NCBI GenBank assembly: GCA_900548385.1
Contig: URKJ01000033.1
Coordinates: 1-57,224 of the forward strand
From: an uncultured bacterium
GTDB lineage: Bacteria > Verrucomicrobiota > Lentisphaeria > Victivallales > UBA1829
DNA length: 57,224 nt
Reading direction: 5' to 3'
The notes below the pieces were generated by a model, which was given only the letters and a program-made list of their open reading frames with translations, was not told where the DNA came from and did no database searches. Positions within the stretch are counted from its first letter, which is position 1. Each line of letters starts with the position of its first letter. Made by a program: the position numbers and the translations under genes. Positions 25,390 to 33,232 of this stretch are shown here, piece by piece.

Positions 25390-25443
25390 TTGCGTATTGA
25401 AAGGAAAGATTGTTTTATCGTCGCAAGATTCCTTTCAATGCAA
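25390..25443. repeat. Long inverted repeat (hairpin)
   Basis: ATTGAAAGGAA (25396-25406) pairs perfectly with TTCCTTTCAAT (25429-25439). The stem is extended by TTGC (25390-25393) with GCAA (25440-25443) after a 2-nt bulge, around a 22-nt loop. It may terminate the regulator transcript (GTATTTT follows) or be a small RNA structure. Confidence 0.5.
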
Positions 25444-25483
25444 GTATTTTAATTGCTGAAGCAATATATCGCAGACCATGAAT

Positions 25484-25526
25484 TGAAAAAAACGGCTTAT
25501 CCCGATAATTCGGAGACAAGCCGTTT
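25484..25526 (-). terminator. Terminator of the IdeS-like gene
   Basis: On the minus strand AAACGGCTT (25526-25518) pairs with AAGCCGTTT (25498-25490) and is followed by a run of T (complement of the A-run at 25485-25492). This is a standard Rho-independent terminator just after the stop at 25547. Confidence 0.85.
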
Positions 25527-25546
25527 CAGCAAACCGGAAAACCGGA

Positions 25547-28500
25547 TCAGACGGGACTGACCGCCAGATTATAATAAGCGTTGCCCGCCGCATTTCTGCC
25601 TTTGTTCGCAGAAACGATATTTACATAATAGTCCCCCGGATCCAGCATTTTGGAAAGCATGGAACCTTGTGCGGTCTGCATTTTCCGGAACGCCGCATTG
25701 TAGAGTTCGATCTTCACATCCGCTCCCGTCGTCACAGCCAGCGACGTGCTGCGGTCCAACGAGAATTTGTAAGCATCGGAAGGATCGCCGTAGCCGACCC
25801 ATTCGTTGGAAGACGCCTCTTCAAGAGCACGGAAACTGCCGGAACGGGCGGCGAAATTAAAATCATCGTCACGGGTCGCGGATCCAAAGAAGGAACCGTT
25901 CAGCCGGACCTGATAATCCGTATTATAACGTCCTTTTCCCTGATCCGCAGACTCGACAACCACGGTATAGGTCCCTGCATCCAGCAGAACACCGTTCATA
26001 CCGGAACCTGCCTGTTTCGCGGTAACGGTTTTCACCTTTTTCCCGTTGGAATAGATGCCCAGTTTCAATTTGGCATCCGTCTTTTCCGCATACAGATCGA
26101 AAGAACCGGCGCGGTCCAGCGTAAACGTGTAGCTGTCCGAAGCATCGCCGATCCCGACATATCCGCTCATCACCGCACTGCCGTCAGTAAGCGAAATCGC
26201 GCCATCTGTATCCGCTGCGGAATTCAGAACGGCGAACTCCTGCTTTTTCGACCAGCCGGAAGCATTTCCCGCCTCATCGTAAACCCGGAGCTGCCAGGAA
26301 TATTTTCCGTAGCCGAGATCGCTCAGGAAGAACGAATCCCCGGTGCTCTCCACCACGGAGGACGGCGTGCTTCTGCTCTTGAATTTAAGCTGAACCTTTG
26401 CGACATCGCTTCCGGTCCCGTCCGCGACAAAATTGACGGACACATTCCGACCTTCCAAACCGACCGACGCTCCCTGAAGAACCGGTTTCAGTTTGTCGAT
26501 ACAGGTCACTTCATGCGCATAGGTATAACTCTCGCCGAATACGGTTTCCGCACGGAAAAGCACGGTACCGTTCTTATTCATCTTTACCGGGTTCTTGTAC
26601 TTTTTCCATGTTTTCCCGCCGTTCAGAGAATAATAACGGCCAACGAGATCCGGTTCAAACAGAGCCTCAACGGCAACTGCAGACCTTGACGGAGCCGGGT
26701 CCGTCTCAACGACTTTCGGAGTATATTTCTCTTTCGGATAATAGTCTTGAGGCGGAAGCTGCGGGACTTCCGGTTTTCCGGGATCAACCGGTTTTTCCGG
26801 ATCAACCGGAACTTCCGGATCCGGGTCGGGTTCCGGATCAACTGGAACGGTTCCGACAGAATAAACATATTCGTTGTTGCGCTCGTTGGTCTCTTCAACA
26901 TCATTATTCATATCAAGATAGATCGTCACTGTACCGCCGGGAATTTCCAAATCAGGCTGCAAATATGTAAACACAGCTTCTTCTCCGGCTTTTATCCTGC
27001 CTCCTCCCATTGTCAGCAAAGACGATTCGAAGACGGAATTTTCCGCCAGGAATCCGAGGACAAACGGTCCTGCGTCGCCTTTCCCGCGATTAACGACAGT
27101 GACTTCCAAACTCTTTCCGTCATCAGCCAGCCGGATGGACTTGAACGCAAGATCCGGACGTTCATCAACCGGATCGACCGGATCGACCGGATCAATCGGC
27201 GGGGTCGGTTCATCGGGGATGCCCGTAACCGTAAACGACACGGACGATTCTTTTCCGGCGAACTCCTTGTATTTTGCATAGACCGTACAGAAATAATCAC
27301 CCGCCGGAAGATTCGCCAGAATCAGAGACGTACTGCCTGTACCGAGCGTGTAAGTCGTTTCTGTTGCGGGCCCTTTGACAACGACTTCATAATTGGTCGG
27401 CGTCGGCTCATTCACCGCGGACGGCGCCCCCCAGACAAGCGTTGCCTGATCCTTTGAAACCGCGACATTCAGTTTCCCGACATCCAGAACCAGAGAGTCC
27501 GTAATGGAAAAATACAAATCTCCGCTTCTTTCATCCCTGTTCAGCACATATCCGGTATCCGCGGTATAATACAATTCCCCGGTTTTCAGCCGGAACGTAT
27601 TGCCCGTTCCCGCCTCCGTGACCGAAATCGACAGATCGGAAGAAACCGCCTCCGCAAGTTTGTAAGTTCCTTTCGCCTGCGTGGCCCGGACCACGACTTC
27701 CGGATCAGCCGAACGAAGAAGCGACTCCGCTCCGCTTCCGGCAATCAGCGTTTCCCCGGCTTTCAAGCCGTCAATGGAAAGAGTAAGGCTGGAAAGGTCG
27801 GATTTTATGGAAAGCGGTCCCTCCACCGTAACCGGTGCCGCGACCGACAGACTGCCGAAAAACACCGTTCCTTCAGCAAAGGTCGCAGAAGCTCCTGTCT
27901 GAACAGTCAAATTTTTGATGGATGCAGAGCCCGCTGCAAGCAGCACACCGCCCGACTCCAAAGTAACATTCTGCAGAATGGACTGCGCTTCCGCCGTAAC
28001 CTTTCCCCCGGCGACCACATTCGCATCCACGAGGCTGTCTTTAATCAGCAGAGTAATAGCGGTATTGATCGTTCCGGTATATCCGGTTCCGGAAAATTCC
28101 CCGGTAACCGTATAAGATGTATTCTGCAATTTGGAAAGATCCGTTCCCTTGTCTTCCACCTTGATGGAATAGAGACCGCCGCCGGAAGACGGCAGACGGA
28201 ACACATAGGAAGAACCGGCAGTCATCTGCATGGAATCGACAAGCTGCCCGTCCGCCGCCGTACCTGCATAGAGAGACACGGTCAGATTATAAGCGGAAAC
28301 ATCAAACGGAGAACCGAGGGTTATCAGATACGTCCCTTTCTGTCCGGTAAGATCAAACGTAAAGTAATCAATATCGGCAGAACGGTCCATGCGAGCGGAA
28401 CGGGAGAACGAGTAATCCTCTGCAAGTTTCAAACCGACCGCATTGGCGGAATTGTTAGTCTTGGTCTGGAAATCATAATCCTCATCACGGCGGAATACGG

Positions 28501-29380
28501 GCGTCATGCCGAGAATCGCATAATCATAATAACTGTACTCGTTGCTGAGATAGAGTTCTTTCGCTCCGTCGCCGATTTTGGATTCCACGGTGATTTCGAT
28601 TTTCTGCAGCCGGTTCGGCATGGCCTCCCTGTCAGCCGCCGTCCCCTTGTCATCATCGGAATCGGAAAGATAGAGCCAAGTCCTTCCGCTCGCATCCGTC
28701 TCATATCCCCAACAGGTAATGGCGTGCCCGCTTCCCCATGCGAAAGAATCATACAAATAAATCGACAGATCGACCACGGCTCCGGCTGTCAGATAATCCA
28801 ACAGGTTCTCTTTTACCGCGTCTCCGGTGGACTTCCGGTCTGAACTGTCGTAGAACCACTGCAGCCAATGATCCGGAGTGACTTCAGAAATGGAGGTACT
28901 CGTCCAGAATCCCCCGCCGGGATTATAGGGATCTTTCAAATATGCAGTATTGAAATAGTCAAAATAAAGAACGGAATTATTAATCCACCAACCCACGCCG
29001 TCGGAGGAAAACCCGCCGATGTCCTGCCAGTTTTCCGTATAATACTCGAAAACATCGTCTTCCGTCGCGAAAACAGGTGCGCTACTGATGGTTATCCCTG
29101 TTGCCCATCCCTGAGCGAACAGCGCATTGGAGGCGGCTGCCGCCCAGCAAAGAATGGAATCTCCTTTAACGGAACCGTACCGGTCCAGTTTCTCCGCATC
29201 GGCATACCAGCTCTGAGAAGCCTCATCCCACTTCGATACAACACTTTTATCCAGAAACTCATCCCCGTAATGATTCATTACGAGAAACTGTTTTCCCTCT
29301 CCGGAATCTGCGTCGACAGCACTGGTTCGCTCCGATGAAAGCGTTTCACTATCTTCAAGCTCCCATTTCCGAGTAATCAT
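25547..29380 (-). CDS. IdeS/Mac-like (C66) cysteine peptidase, multidomain surface protein, 1277 aa
   Basis: The N-terminal domain (about 55-270) resembles IdeS/Mac papain-like peptidases: the nucleophile Cys78 is in SILCWAAAASNALF, His219 in SGHAITCWGYE, and an Asp-rich LSDSDDD follows at about 240. Next come a PPC-like beta domain (about 310-420), a beta-helical AIDA-like stretch (about 430-560), a fibronectin-III-like domain (about 640-735), Pro-Val-Asp repeats, a CARDB domain (about 750-860), a Pro-rich linker, an Ig-like domain and two PPC-like domains at the C-terminus (DASDSYTFTLD, DPSDAYKFSLD). No Sec signal is visible, although the architecture is extracellular; export route unknown. 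ATG 29380 has AAGGAAAGGGG upstream. The natural substrate is unknown; immunoglobulin cleavage, as in streptococcal IdeS, is only one possibility. Confidence 0.75.
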   Translation of the reverse strand: MITRKWELEDSETLSSERTSAVDADSGEGKQFLVMNHYGDEFLDKSVVSKWDEASQSWYADAEKLDRYGSVKGDSILCWAAAASNALFAQGWATGITISSAPVFATEDDVFEYYTENWQDIGGFSSDGVGWWINNSVLYFDYFNTAYLKDPYNPGGGFWTSTSISEVTPDHWLQWFYDSSDRKSTGDAVKENLLDYLTAGAVVDLSIYLYDSFAWGSGHAITCWGYETDASGRTWLYLSDSDDDKGTAADREAMPNRLQKIEITVESKIGDGAKELYLSNEYSYYDYAILGMTPVFRRDEDYDFQTKTNNSANAVGLKLAEDYSFSRSARMDRSADIDYFTFDLTGQKGTYLITLGSPFDVSAYNLTVSLYAGTAADGQLVDSMQMTAGSSYVFRLPSSGGGLYSIKVEDKGTDLSKLQNTSYTVTGEFSGTGYTGTINTAITLLIKDSLVDANVVAGGKVTAEAQSILQNVTLESGGVLLAAGSASIKNLTVQTGASATFAEGTVFFGSLSVAAPVTVEGPLSIKSDLSSLTLSIDGLKAGETLIAGSGAESLLRSADPEVVVRATQAKGTYKLAEAVSSDLSISVTEAGTGNTFRLKTGELYYTADTGYVLNRDERSGDLYFSITDSLVLDVGKLNVAVSKDQATLVWGAPSAVNEPTPTNYEVVVKGPATETTYTLGTGSTSLILANLPAGDYFCTVYAKYKEFAGKESSVSFTVTGIPDEPTPPIDPVDPVDPVDERPDLAFKSIRLADDGKSLEVTVVNRGKGDAGPFVLGFLAENSVFESSLLTMGGGRIKAGEEAVFTYLQPDLEIPGGTVTIYLDMNNDVEETNERNNEYVYSVGTVPVDPEPDPDPEVPVDPEKPVDPGKPEVPQLPPQDYYPKEKYTPKVVETDPAPSRSAVAVEALFEPDLVGRYYSLNGGKTWKKYKNPVKMNKNGTVLFRAETVFGESYTYAHEVTCIDKLKPVLQGASVGLEGRNVSVNFVADGTGSDVAKVQLKFKSRSTPSSVVESTGDSFFLSDLGYGKYSWQLRVYDEAGNASGWSKKQEFAVLNSAADTDGAISLTDGSAVMSGYVGIGDASDSYTFTLDRAGSFDLYAEKTDAKLKLGIYSNGKKVKTVTAKQAGSGMNGVLLDAGTYTVVVESADQGKGRYNTDYQVRLNGSFFGSATRDDDFNFAARSGSFRALEEASSNEWVGYGDPSDAYKFSLDRSTSLAVTTGADVKIELYNAAFRKMQTAQGSMLSKMLDPGDYYVNIVSANKGRNAAGNAYYNLAVSPV

Positions 29381-29432
29381 GAACACCCCTTTCCTTTATA
29401 AAAATTCTGCAGTTTCTTCCGTCTCAATAAAT

Positions 29433-29460
29433 ATTATATAATAAAAATTCAAAAACGCAA
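29433..29460 (-). promoter_or_regulatory. Probable promoter of the IdeS-like gene
   Basis: On the minus strand TTGCGT (29460-29455), a 16-bp spacer and a perfect TATAAT (29438-29433) lie about 50 bp upstream of the start codon. Confidence 0.55.
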
Positions 29461-29575
29461 TATCCGGAAATCCGGAAAAATAAAAAAAAACGCTTTTTTT
29501 TCTGAAAATGTACAATAAAACTCCGGCAGAACCGTTTTTATTCGTGTAGAGAGAGAAACAATGGAGATTTGAATT

Positions 29576-30430
29576 ATGAAAAAAACAGCTCTGTTTCTGA
29601 TGGCCGCGTCTGTTTTCGCCGCGGGGACTCTTCTTGCTCAGGGACCCGATTTCCGCCGGGGCGGAGGACGGGGAATGCGCAATGGGAATATGGAGGACTT
29701 CCGCACAAAAATGAGTGAAAGCTGGGCAAAAGCTCAGGCAGAACTCAGAAAAAAAGCTCCCGAAAAATATGCGGAAATCGAAAAACTGCAATCCACAAAC
29801 CTGCTTGAAGCGATGAATAAAATGCGCGAACTTGCCGCAGAACAGGGTATTGAACTGCCCGGAAACCGGATGCGCGGCGGCATGATGGACGCACGCCGCG
29901 GATTCGACGGCGGTAACCGCGGACCGCGCGGCGATATGATGCGCGGAAGACGGGGAAATGAACGGGCCGTCATTGAAGCCAAACTCAAGAAAGAGTATCC
30001 CGAAGATTACGCAAAGATCGAACAGGCCCGGCAGAATGTGGAAGAACAGCTTCAGGCGCTCGCAAAAAAAGCCAACGTCAAACTGCCCGATACATTGGAA
30101 ACCGCCCGGCTCAAAATGAATCAGCTCAAAGCGAAGTTCCCGAAAGAGTTTGAAGAAATTGAGAAACTCCGCAAGGAGGATCCGCGTGCCGCGGAGGAAA
30201 AGATCCGTGAACTTGCGAAAAAAGCCGGTATTGAACTGCCCGCATTCAACCGTCCCCGTGAAGAACGGAACGGACAGGACAACCGGCGCGGCGGAAACCC
30301 GGTCGCCAGACTTTACCGCAAATATCCGGAAAAGATGAAAGAGCTGGAAAAACTCAGACGCACCTCCCCCGCGGAGTACCGTCAGAAGGTCCGCGAACTT
30401 TTGGATGCGGATCAGAACGCTCAACAATAA
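29576..30430 (+). CDS. Secreted helical-repeat protein heading the gsp operon
   Basis: A 284-residue protein with signal peptide (cleavage expected after FAAGTLLAQ) and otherwise highly charged, helical, Glu/Lys/Arg-rich sequence. About four copies of a repeat close to KYPExxxEIEKLRxxxPxxAxxxxRELAxKAGIELP are visible (KAPEKYAEIEKLQ, EYPEDYAKIEQAR, KFPKEFEEIEKLR, KYPEKMKELEKLR). Gly/Arg/Met-rich linkers separate them. It ends 10 nt before the gspL-like gene, so it is co-transcribed with the type II secretion operon. I do not recognise the family. A periplasmic chaperone, scaffold or assembly factor for the secretion machine is the plausible guess. Confidence 0.7.
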   Translation: MKKTALFLMAASVFAAGTLLAQGPDFRRGGGRGMRNGNMEDFRTKMSESWAKAQAELRKKAPEKYAEIEKLQSTNLLEAMNKMRELAAEQGIELPGNRMRGGMMDARRGFDGGNRGPRGDMMRGRRGNERAVIEAKLKKEYPEDYAKIEQARQNVEEQLQALAKKANVKLPDTLETARLKMNQLKAKFPKEFEEIEKLRKEDPRAAEEKIRELAKKAGIELPAFNRPREERNGQDNRRGGNPVARLYRKYPEKMKELEKLRRTSPAEYRQKVRELLDADQNAQQ

Positions 30431-30440
30431 CAGGGATCCC

Positions 30441-31673
30441 ATGCGGCGTTCGGCATATAAAGAATTTGCGGTAATCGTGTTCTCCTCACGGGAGGTGCGC
30501 GGCTGCCGGGTCCGGGCGGAAGGCGGAGCAATCCGCCTTGCCGCATTTGAAACTGCGGAACTGGATGCCAATGATCCCGTCCGCGCGTGGAAAACCGTGA
30601 TCCGTTCCATTGCGTATAACCGGGGAACGCCGCTTTTCATCTCCGGAGCGCTTGCAAAAGGGATCTTCTTCCGTTGCACCTCGGCGCGCCTCGCTCCGAA
30701 AGCGCTCCGCAGCGCTCTGGAATTTGATCTGCCGACCCATCTGCTGAAAGAGCCGGAACAGTGCAATTTCCAATTTCTCCAACTGCCGGAACCGGAAACG
30801 GAAGACGGGCTTCCGGTCAACGTTTACGCATTTCCCGAACATTCGCTCGAACCCGTTGCGGCCATGATTACGCAGAGCGGATACCGGGCGGACTATTTTC
30901 TTTACCCCCTGCTGAATCTCAAACCGGATGATCCGCCGGTTTTCCTGCCGGAATTTGAACCGGATTTCTGTTTCATGGATGGTGAATGGCATCCGGCGGA
31001 AGAACTCGCGGAAACCGACTGGACTGCCGCATGGCAGAAAAAATGGAGCAGACGTTTCCGTCTCCCGACCAAACCGGGTTTCCGTTTTTCAGACTTTTTC
31101 GCGTGTCTGCTGATTGCCGATCTTGCGGCATCCGAACAGTTCCGCATGTTGAAAAACGGACTCAACATTCTCCCGAAGCAACTGCGGCCGAGCCGCTTGA
31201 AAACACAGTTCACGGTTTTCATTCTGCTCCTTCTGCTTCTGGCAGTGAATTTCGGCTGGACCTCCTGTTCGGCAATGAACAAAACCCGCCGGGAATACCG
31301 CGCAGTACTTTCGGAACGCAACGCCCTGCTGGCCAAAGTCCGTACCACTCAAATCCGGCTGAAAGGCGCGGAAAAGGAAATGCGCGATTTTCAACGGGTC
31401 GTCTCCATGCGGCCCGGTGAACACAATGTGCTTGGAAAACTGGCGGATTTCTCGGAAATCCTCCCCGGAAACGTCATGGTGAACAATATGCGGTGGAGCG
31501 AAAACAGCATTGACCTCGTCATGCGCAGTGAAGCGGAAAATCTGAATATCCAGTCCATGCTCCGTTCTCTCAAATACTGGAAGCTCGGACAGATCCAGCA
31601 GCGCCGACGCGGAAACGACTCCACCAGCATGGTGATTCTGAAACTCATCCCCGTGGAAGGAAACGGAAAATGA
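30441..31673 (+). CDS. gspL: Type II secretion inner-membrane platform protein GspL-like
   Basis: A 410-residue protein with a cytoplasmic actin-like (PilM/GspL) domain (about 1-235), one membrane helix (about 256-276, FTVFILLLLLLAVNFGW) and a periplasmic coiled-coil plus ferredoxin-like domain, as in GspL or a PilM-PilN fusion. NILPKQLRP just before the helix resembles PilN. GspL links the ATPase GspE to the pseudopilus platform. I chose ATG 30441 (AGGGA upstream) because the frame further upstream overlaps the preceding gene. The stop overlaps gspM as ATGA. Confidence 0.75.
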   Translation: MRRSAYKEFAVIVFSSREVRGCRVRAEGGAIRLAAFETAELDANDPVRAWKTVIRSIAYNRGTPLFISGALAKGIFFRCTSARLAPKALRSALEFDLPTHLLKEPEQCNFQFLQLPEPETEDGLPVNVYAFPEHSLEPVAAMITQSGYRADYFLYPLLNLKPDDPPVFLPEFEPDFCFMDGEWHPAEELAETDWTAAWQKKWSRRFRLPTKPGFRFSDFFACLLIADLAASEQFRMLKNGLNILPKQLRPSRLKTQFTVFILLLLLLAVNFGWTSCSAMNKTRREYRAVLSERNALLAKVRTTQIRLKGAEKEMRDFQRVVSMRPGEHNVLGKLADFSEILPGNVMVNNMRWSENSIDLVMRSEAENLNIQSMLRSLKYWKLGQIQQRRRGNDSTSMVILKLIPVEGNGK

Positions 31674-32344
31674 CGGCGCGCGAATTCTTAAAAACCCCCA
31701 AAGGAAAACTGGTACTGGTCTGCTGCATCCTCATGCCGGTCAGCTGGATCTTTCTGCTTCTCCAGTTCAGCGGCGATCTCTCCACTCTGTTTCCCGACGG
31801 CAGCAGAAAAGCGGAACTGGAAAAAGAGATCAAAAAACTGAAGAGTGAACATCAGGCTCAGCAGAAACGGCTGAACGATTACGAAACGTTGAAAAAGCAG
31901 TACCGCGACAAGATCCGCAATGCGTGGCAATTCGACAAGGACGGCGATCCGGAACTGGTCCTGCGGCAGAAGATTGAAGCCGTTGCCAAAGAGAGCGAAC
32001 TCCTTCTTTCCAACCTCGGCTCGGTCCGTGTATCGCGGGTCAACAATGAACTTGCATGGGCGGAACTGGACATCTCCACTTCCGGAGAATTCGAGATTAT
32101 CGTCAAATTTCTGGAAAAGGTCCGCGCTCTCAAACCGGAAGTCAGCTGGCGGCGTCTCACGATCAATCAAATGTTCCGCCGCGGCAACCAGCCGGCAAAC
32201 ACCAGAACAGTCTCTTCCGGCACGAACTCGTCGTCGCGCGTGATTTCCAACACCAACACAGCCAATGTCAATACAACCGCGACAAACGTATTTCTGAACG
32301 GAACTGTGCGGGTCATCTTTTATGGCGGAGGAACGGCACAATGA
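31670..32344 (+). CDS. gspM: Type II secretion protein GspM/PilO-like
   Basis: A 224-residue protein with a short cytoplasmic start and one membrane helix (about 14-34, LVLVCCILMPVSWIFLLLQF). A coiled coil (about 48-90) and a ferredoxin-like domain (about 100-165, ELAWAELDISTSGEFEIIVKFLEKV) follow, typical of GspM/PilO. A Ser/Thr/Asn-rich linker precedes a final beta strand. It overlaps both neighbours by 4 nt. GspM pairs with GspL in the inner-membrane platform. Confidence 0.75.
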   Translation: MTAREFLKTPKGKLVLVCCILMPVSWIFLLLQFSGDLSTLFPDGSRKAELEKEIKKLKSEHQAQQKRLNDYETLKKQYRDKIRNAWQFDKDGDPELVLRQKIEAVAKESELLLSNLGSVRVSRVNNELAWAELDISTSGEFEIIVKFLEKVRALKPEVSWRRLTINQMFRRGNQPANTRTVSSGTNSSSRVISNTNTANVNTTATNVFLNGTVRVIFYGGGTAQ

Positions 32345-33201
32345 AAGGTCTGCTGATCACGGTCAATGTCATTCTCACTCTGATAGTCGTCTGGGCGGGC
32401 TTTCAGCGTCTTGAAACATTCTCCGGAAAGAAAAAACAGGAATACACGGTCAAAAAACGGCCCGACCGGAAACCCGTTCCCAAGCCGGCAGCGGGAAAGA
32501 AGAGCGAACCGCGCAGCCCGAAACAGGATGCGGAAGTCGTCATCAGCAAAAACATATTCAGCCAGGACCGCAGCCCGAATTCCACGATGGGCGGCAACGC
32601 GCGGGTGGAACTCTCTCTGGTCGGAACGTTCTCAATCGGTTCCTGTACGGGAGCGATCATCAAACAGAAAACGTCCAATCGCAACAATAACTTCTTTCCC
32701 ATGGGCGGACCGCAGATGGGAGGTCCGCAAATGGGCGGCAGACGGCAGATGGGAATCGCCCAGCGCGGCGGACGCCCCGGTCCCGCTGCAATGAACCGGC
32801 AGCAGGGCGGAAATGTCGCCGCCGGATCCAATCAGCTCGTTTACAAACAGTATGTCCGGGTCGGGGAAACGCTCAGCAACGGTTACAAACTGGTCGATGT
32901 CCAACGGGAAAAAGTCACTCTCCAACGTGGAAGCGACAAACTGGAACTGACCATTGAAGAGGCGTCGAAGAACGCTCCCGCAACGGCACGTCAGCAGAAC
33001 CGCGGCAACCGCCAGATCAATAATACCACCCGAATCCTCCAGACCATGCAGAATATGCAGCGGATGCAGATGTTCCAGAATTTCCAGATGATGCGGATGA
33101 TGAACAATAACCGTCCCGATATGAACAATAATAATAACAATAATAACAACCGGAATTCCGGATACAGCGGCGGACGCCGCGCCGGAAACAGAGCCAGGTA
33201 A
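32341..33201 (+). CDS. gspC: Type II secretion protein GspC-like with low-complexity tail
   Basis: A 286-residue protein with an N-terminal membrane helix (about 3-21, GLLITVNVILTLIVVWAGF), a basic linker and a homology-region domain split by an insert. VVISKNIFSQDR...VELSLVGTF (about 62-103) is completed by VRVGETLSNGYKLVDVQREK (about 180-200). The insert has MGGPQ repeats, and the C-terminus is Gln/Met/Asn-rich with nine consecutive Asn. There is no PDZ domain. GspC normally contacts secretin GspD in the periplasm. The start overlaps the gspM stop as ATGA. Homology to GspC is by position and pattern, hence moderate confidence. Confidence 0.65.
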   Translation: MKGLLITVNVILTLIVVWAGFQRLETFSGKKKQEYTVKKRPDRKPVPKPAAGKKSEPRSPKQDAEVVISKNIFSQDRSPNSTMGGNARVELSLVGTFSIGSCTGAIIKQKTSNRNNNFFPMGGPQMGGPQMGGRRQMGIAQRGGRPGPAAMNRQQGGNVAAGSNQLVYKQYVRVGETLSNGYKLVDVQREKVTLQRGSDKLELTIEEASKNAPATARQQNRGNRQINNTTRILQTMQNMQRMQMFQNFQMMRMMNNNRPDMNNNNNNNNNRNSGYSGGRRAGNRAR

Positions 33202-33232
33202 CAGAAACAAATTTATGAAGGATAGGTCAACC

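Larger units (their letters stand above)
25246..25546. other. Intergenic region with large inverted repeat and possible gene relic
   Basis: No complete gene is visible between the convergent regulator and the IdeS-like gene. On the minus strand about 25257-25373 reads as a stop-free 35-codon frame with a hydrophobic end (SAALVAFCLVFLICDG) but no start codon, possibly the tail of a decayed gene. The rest contains the inverted repeat at 25390-25443 and the terminator at 25484-25526. Confidence 0.4.

Noticed and set aside
27169..27197. GGATCGACC tandem repeat as a possible CRISPR or satellite
   Set aside because: It is a 9-bp in-frame repeat encoding Pro-Val-Asp linkers inside the IdeS-like gene; there are no spacers.
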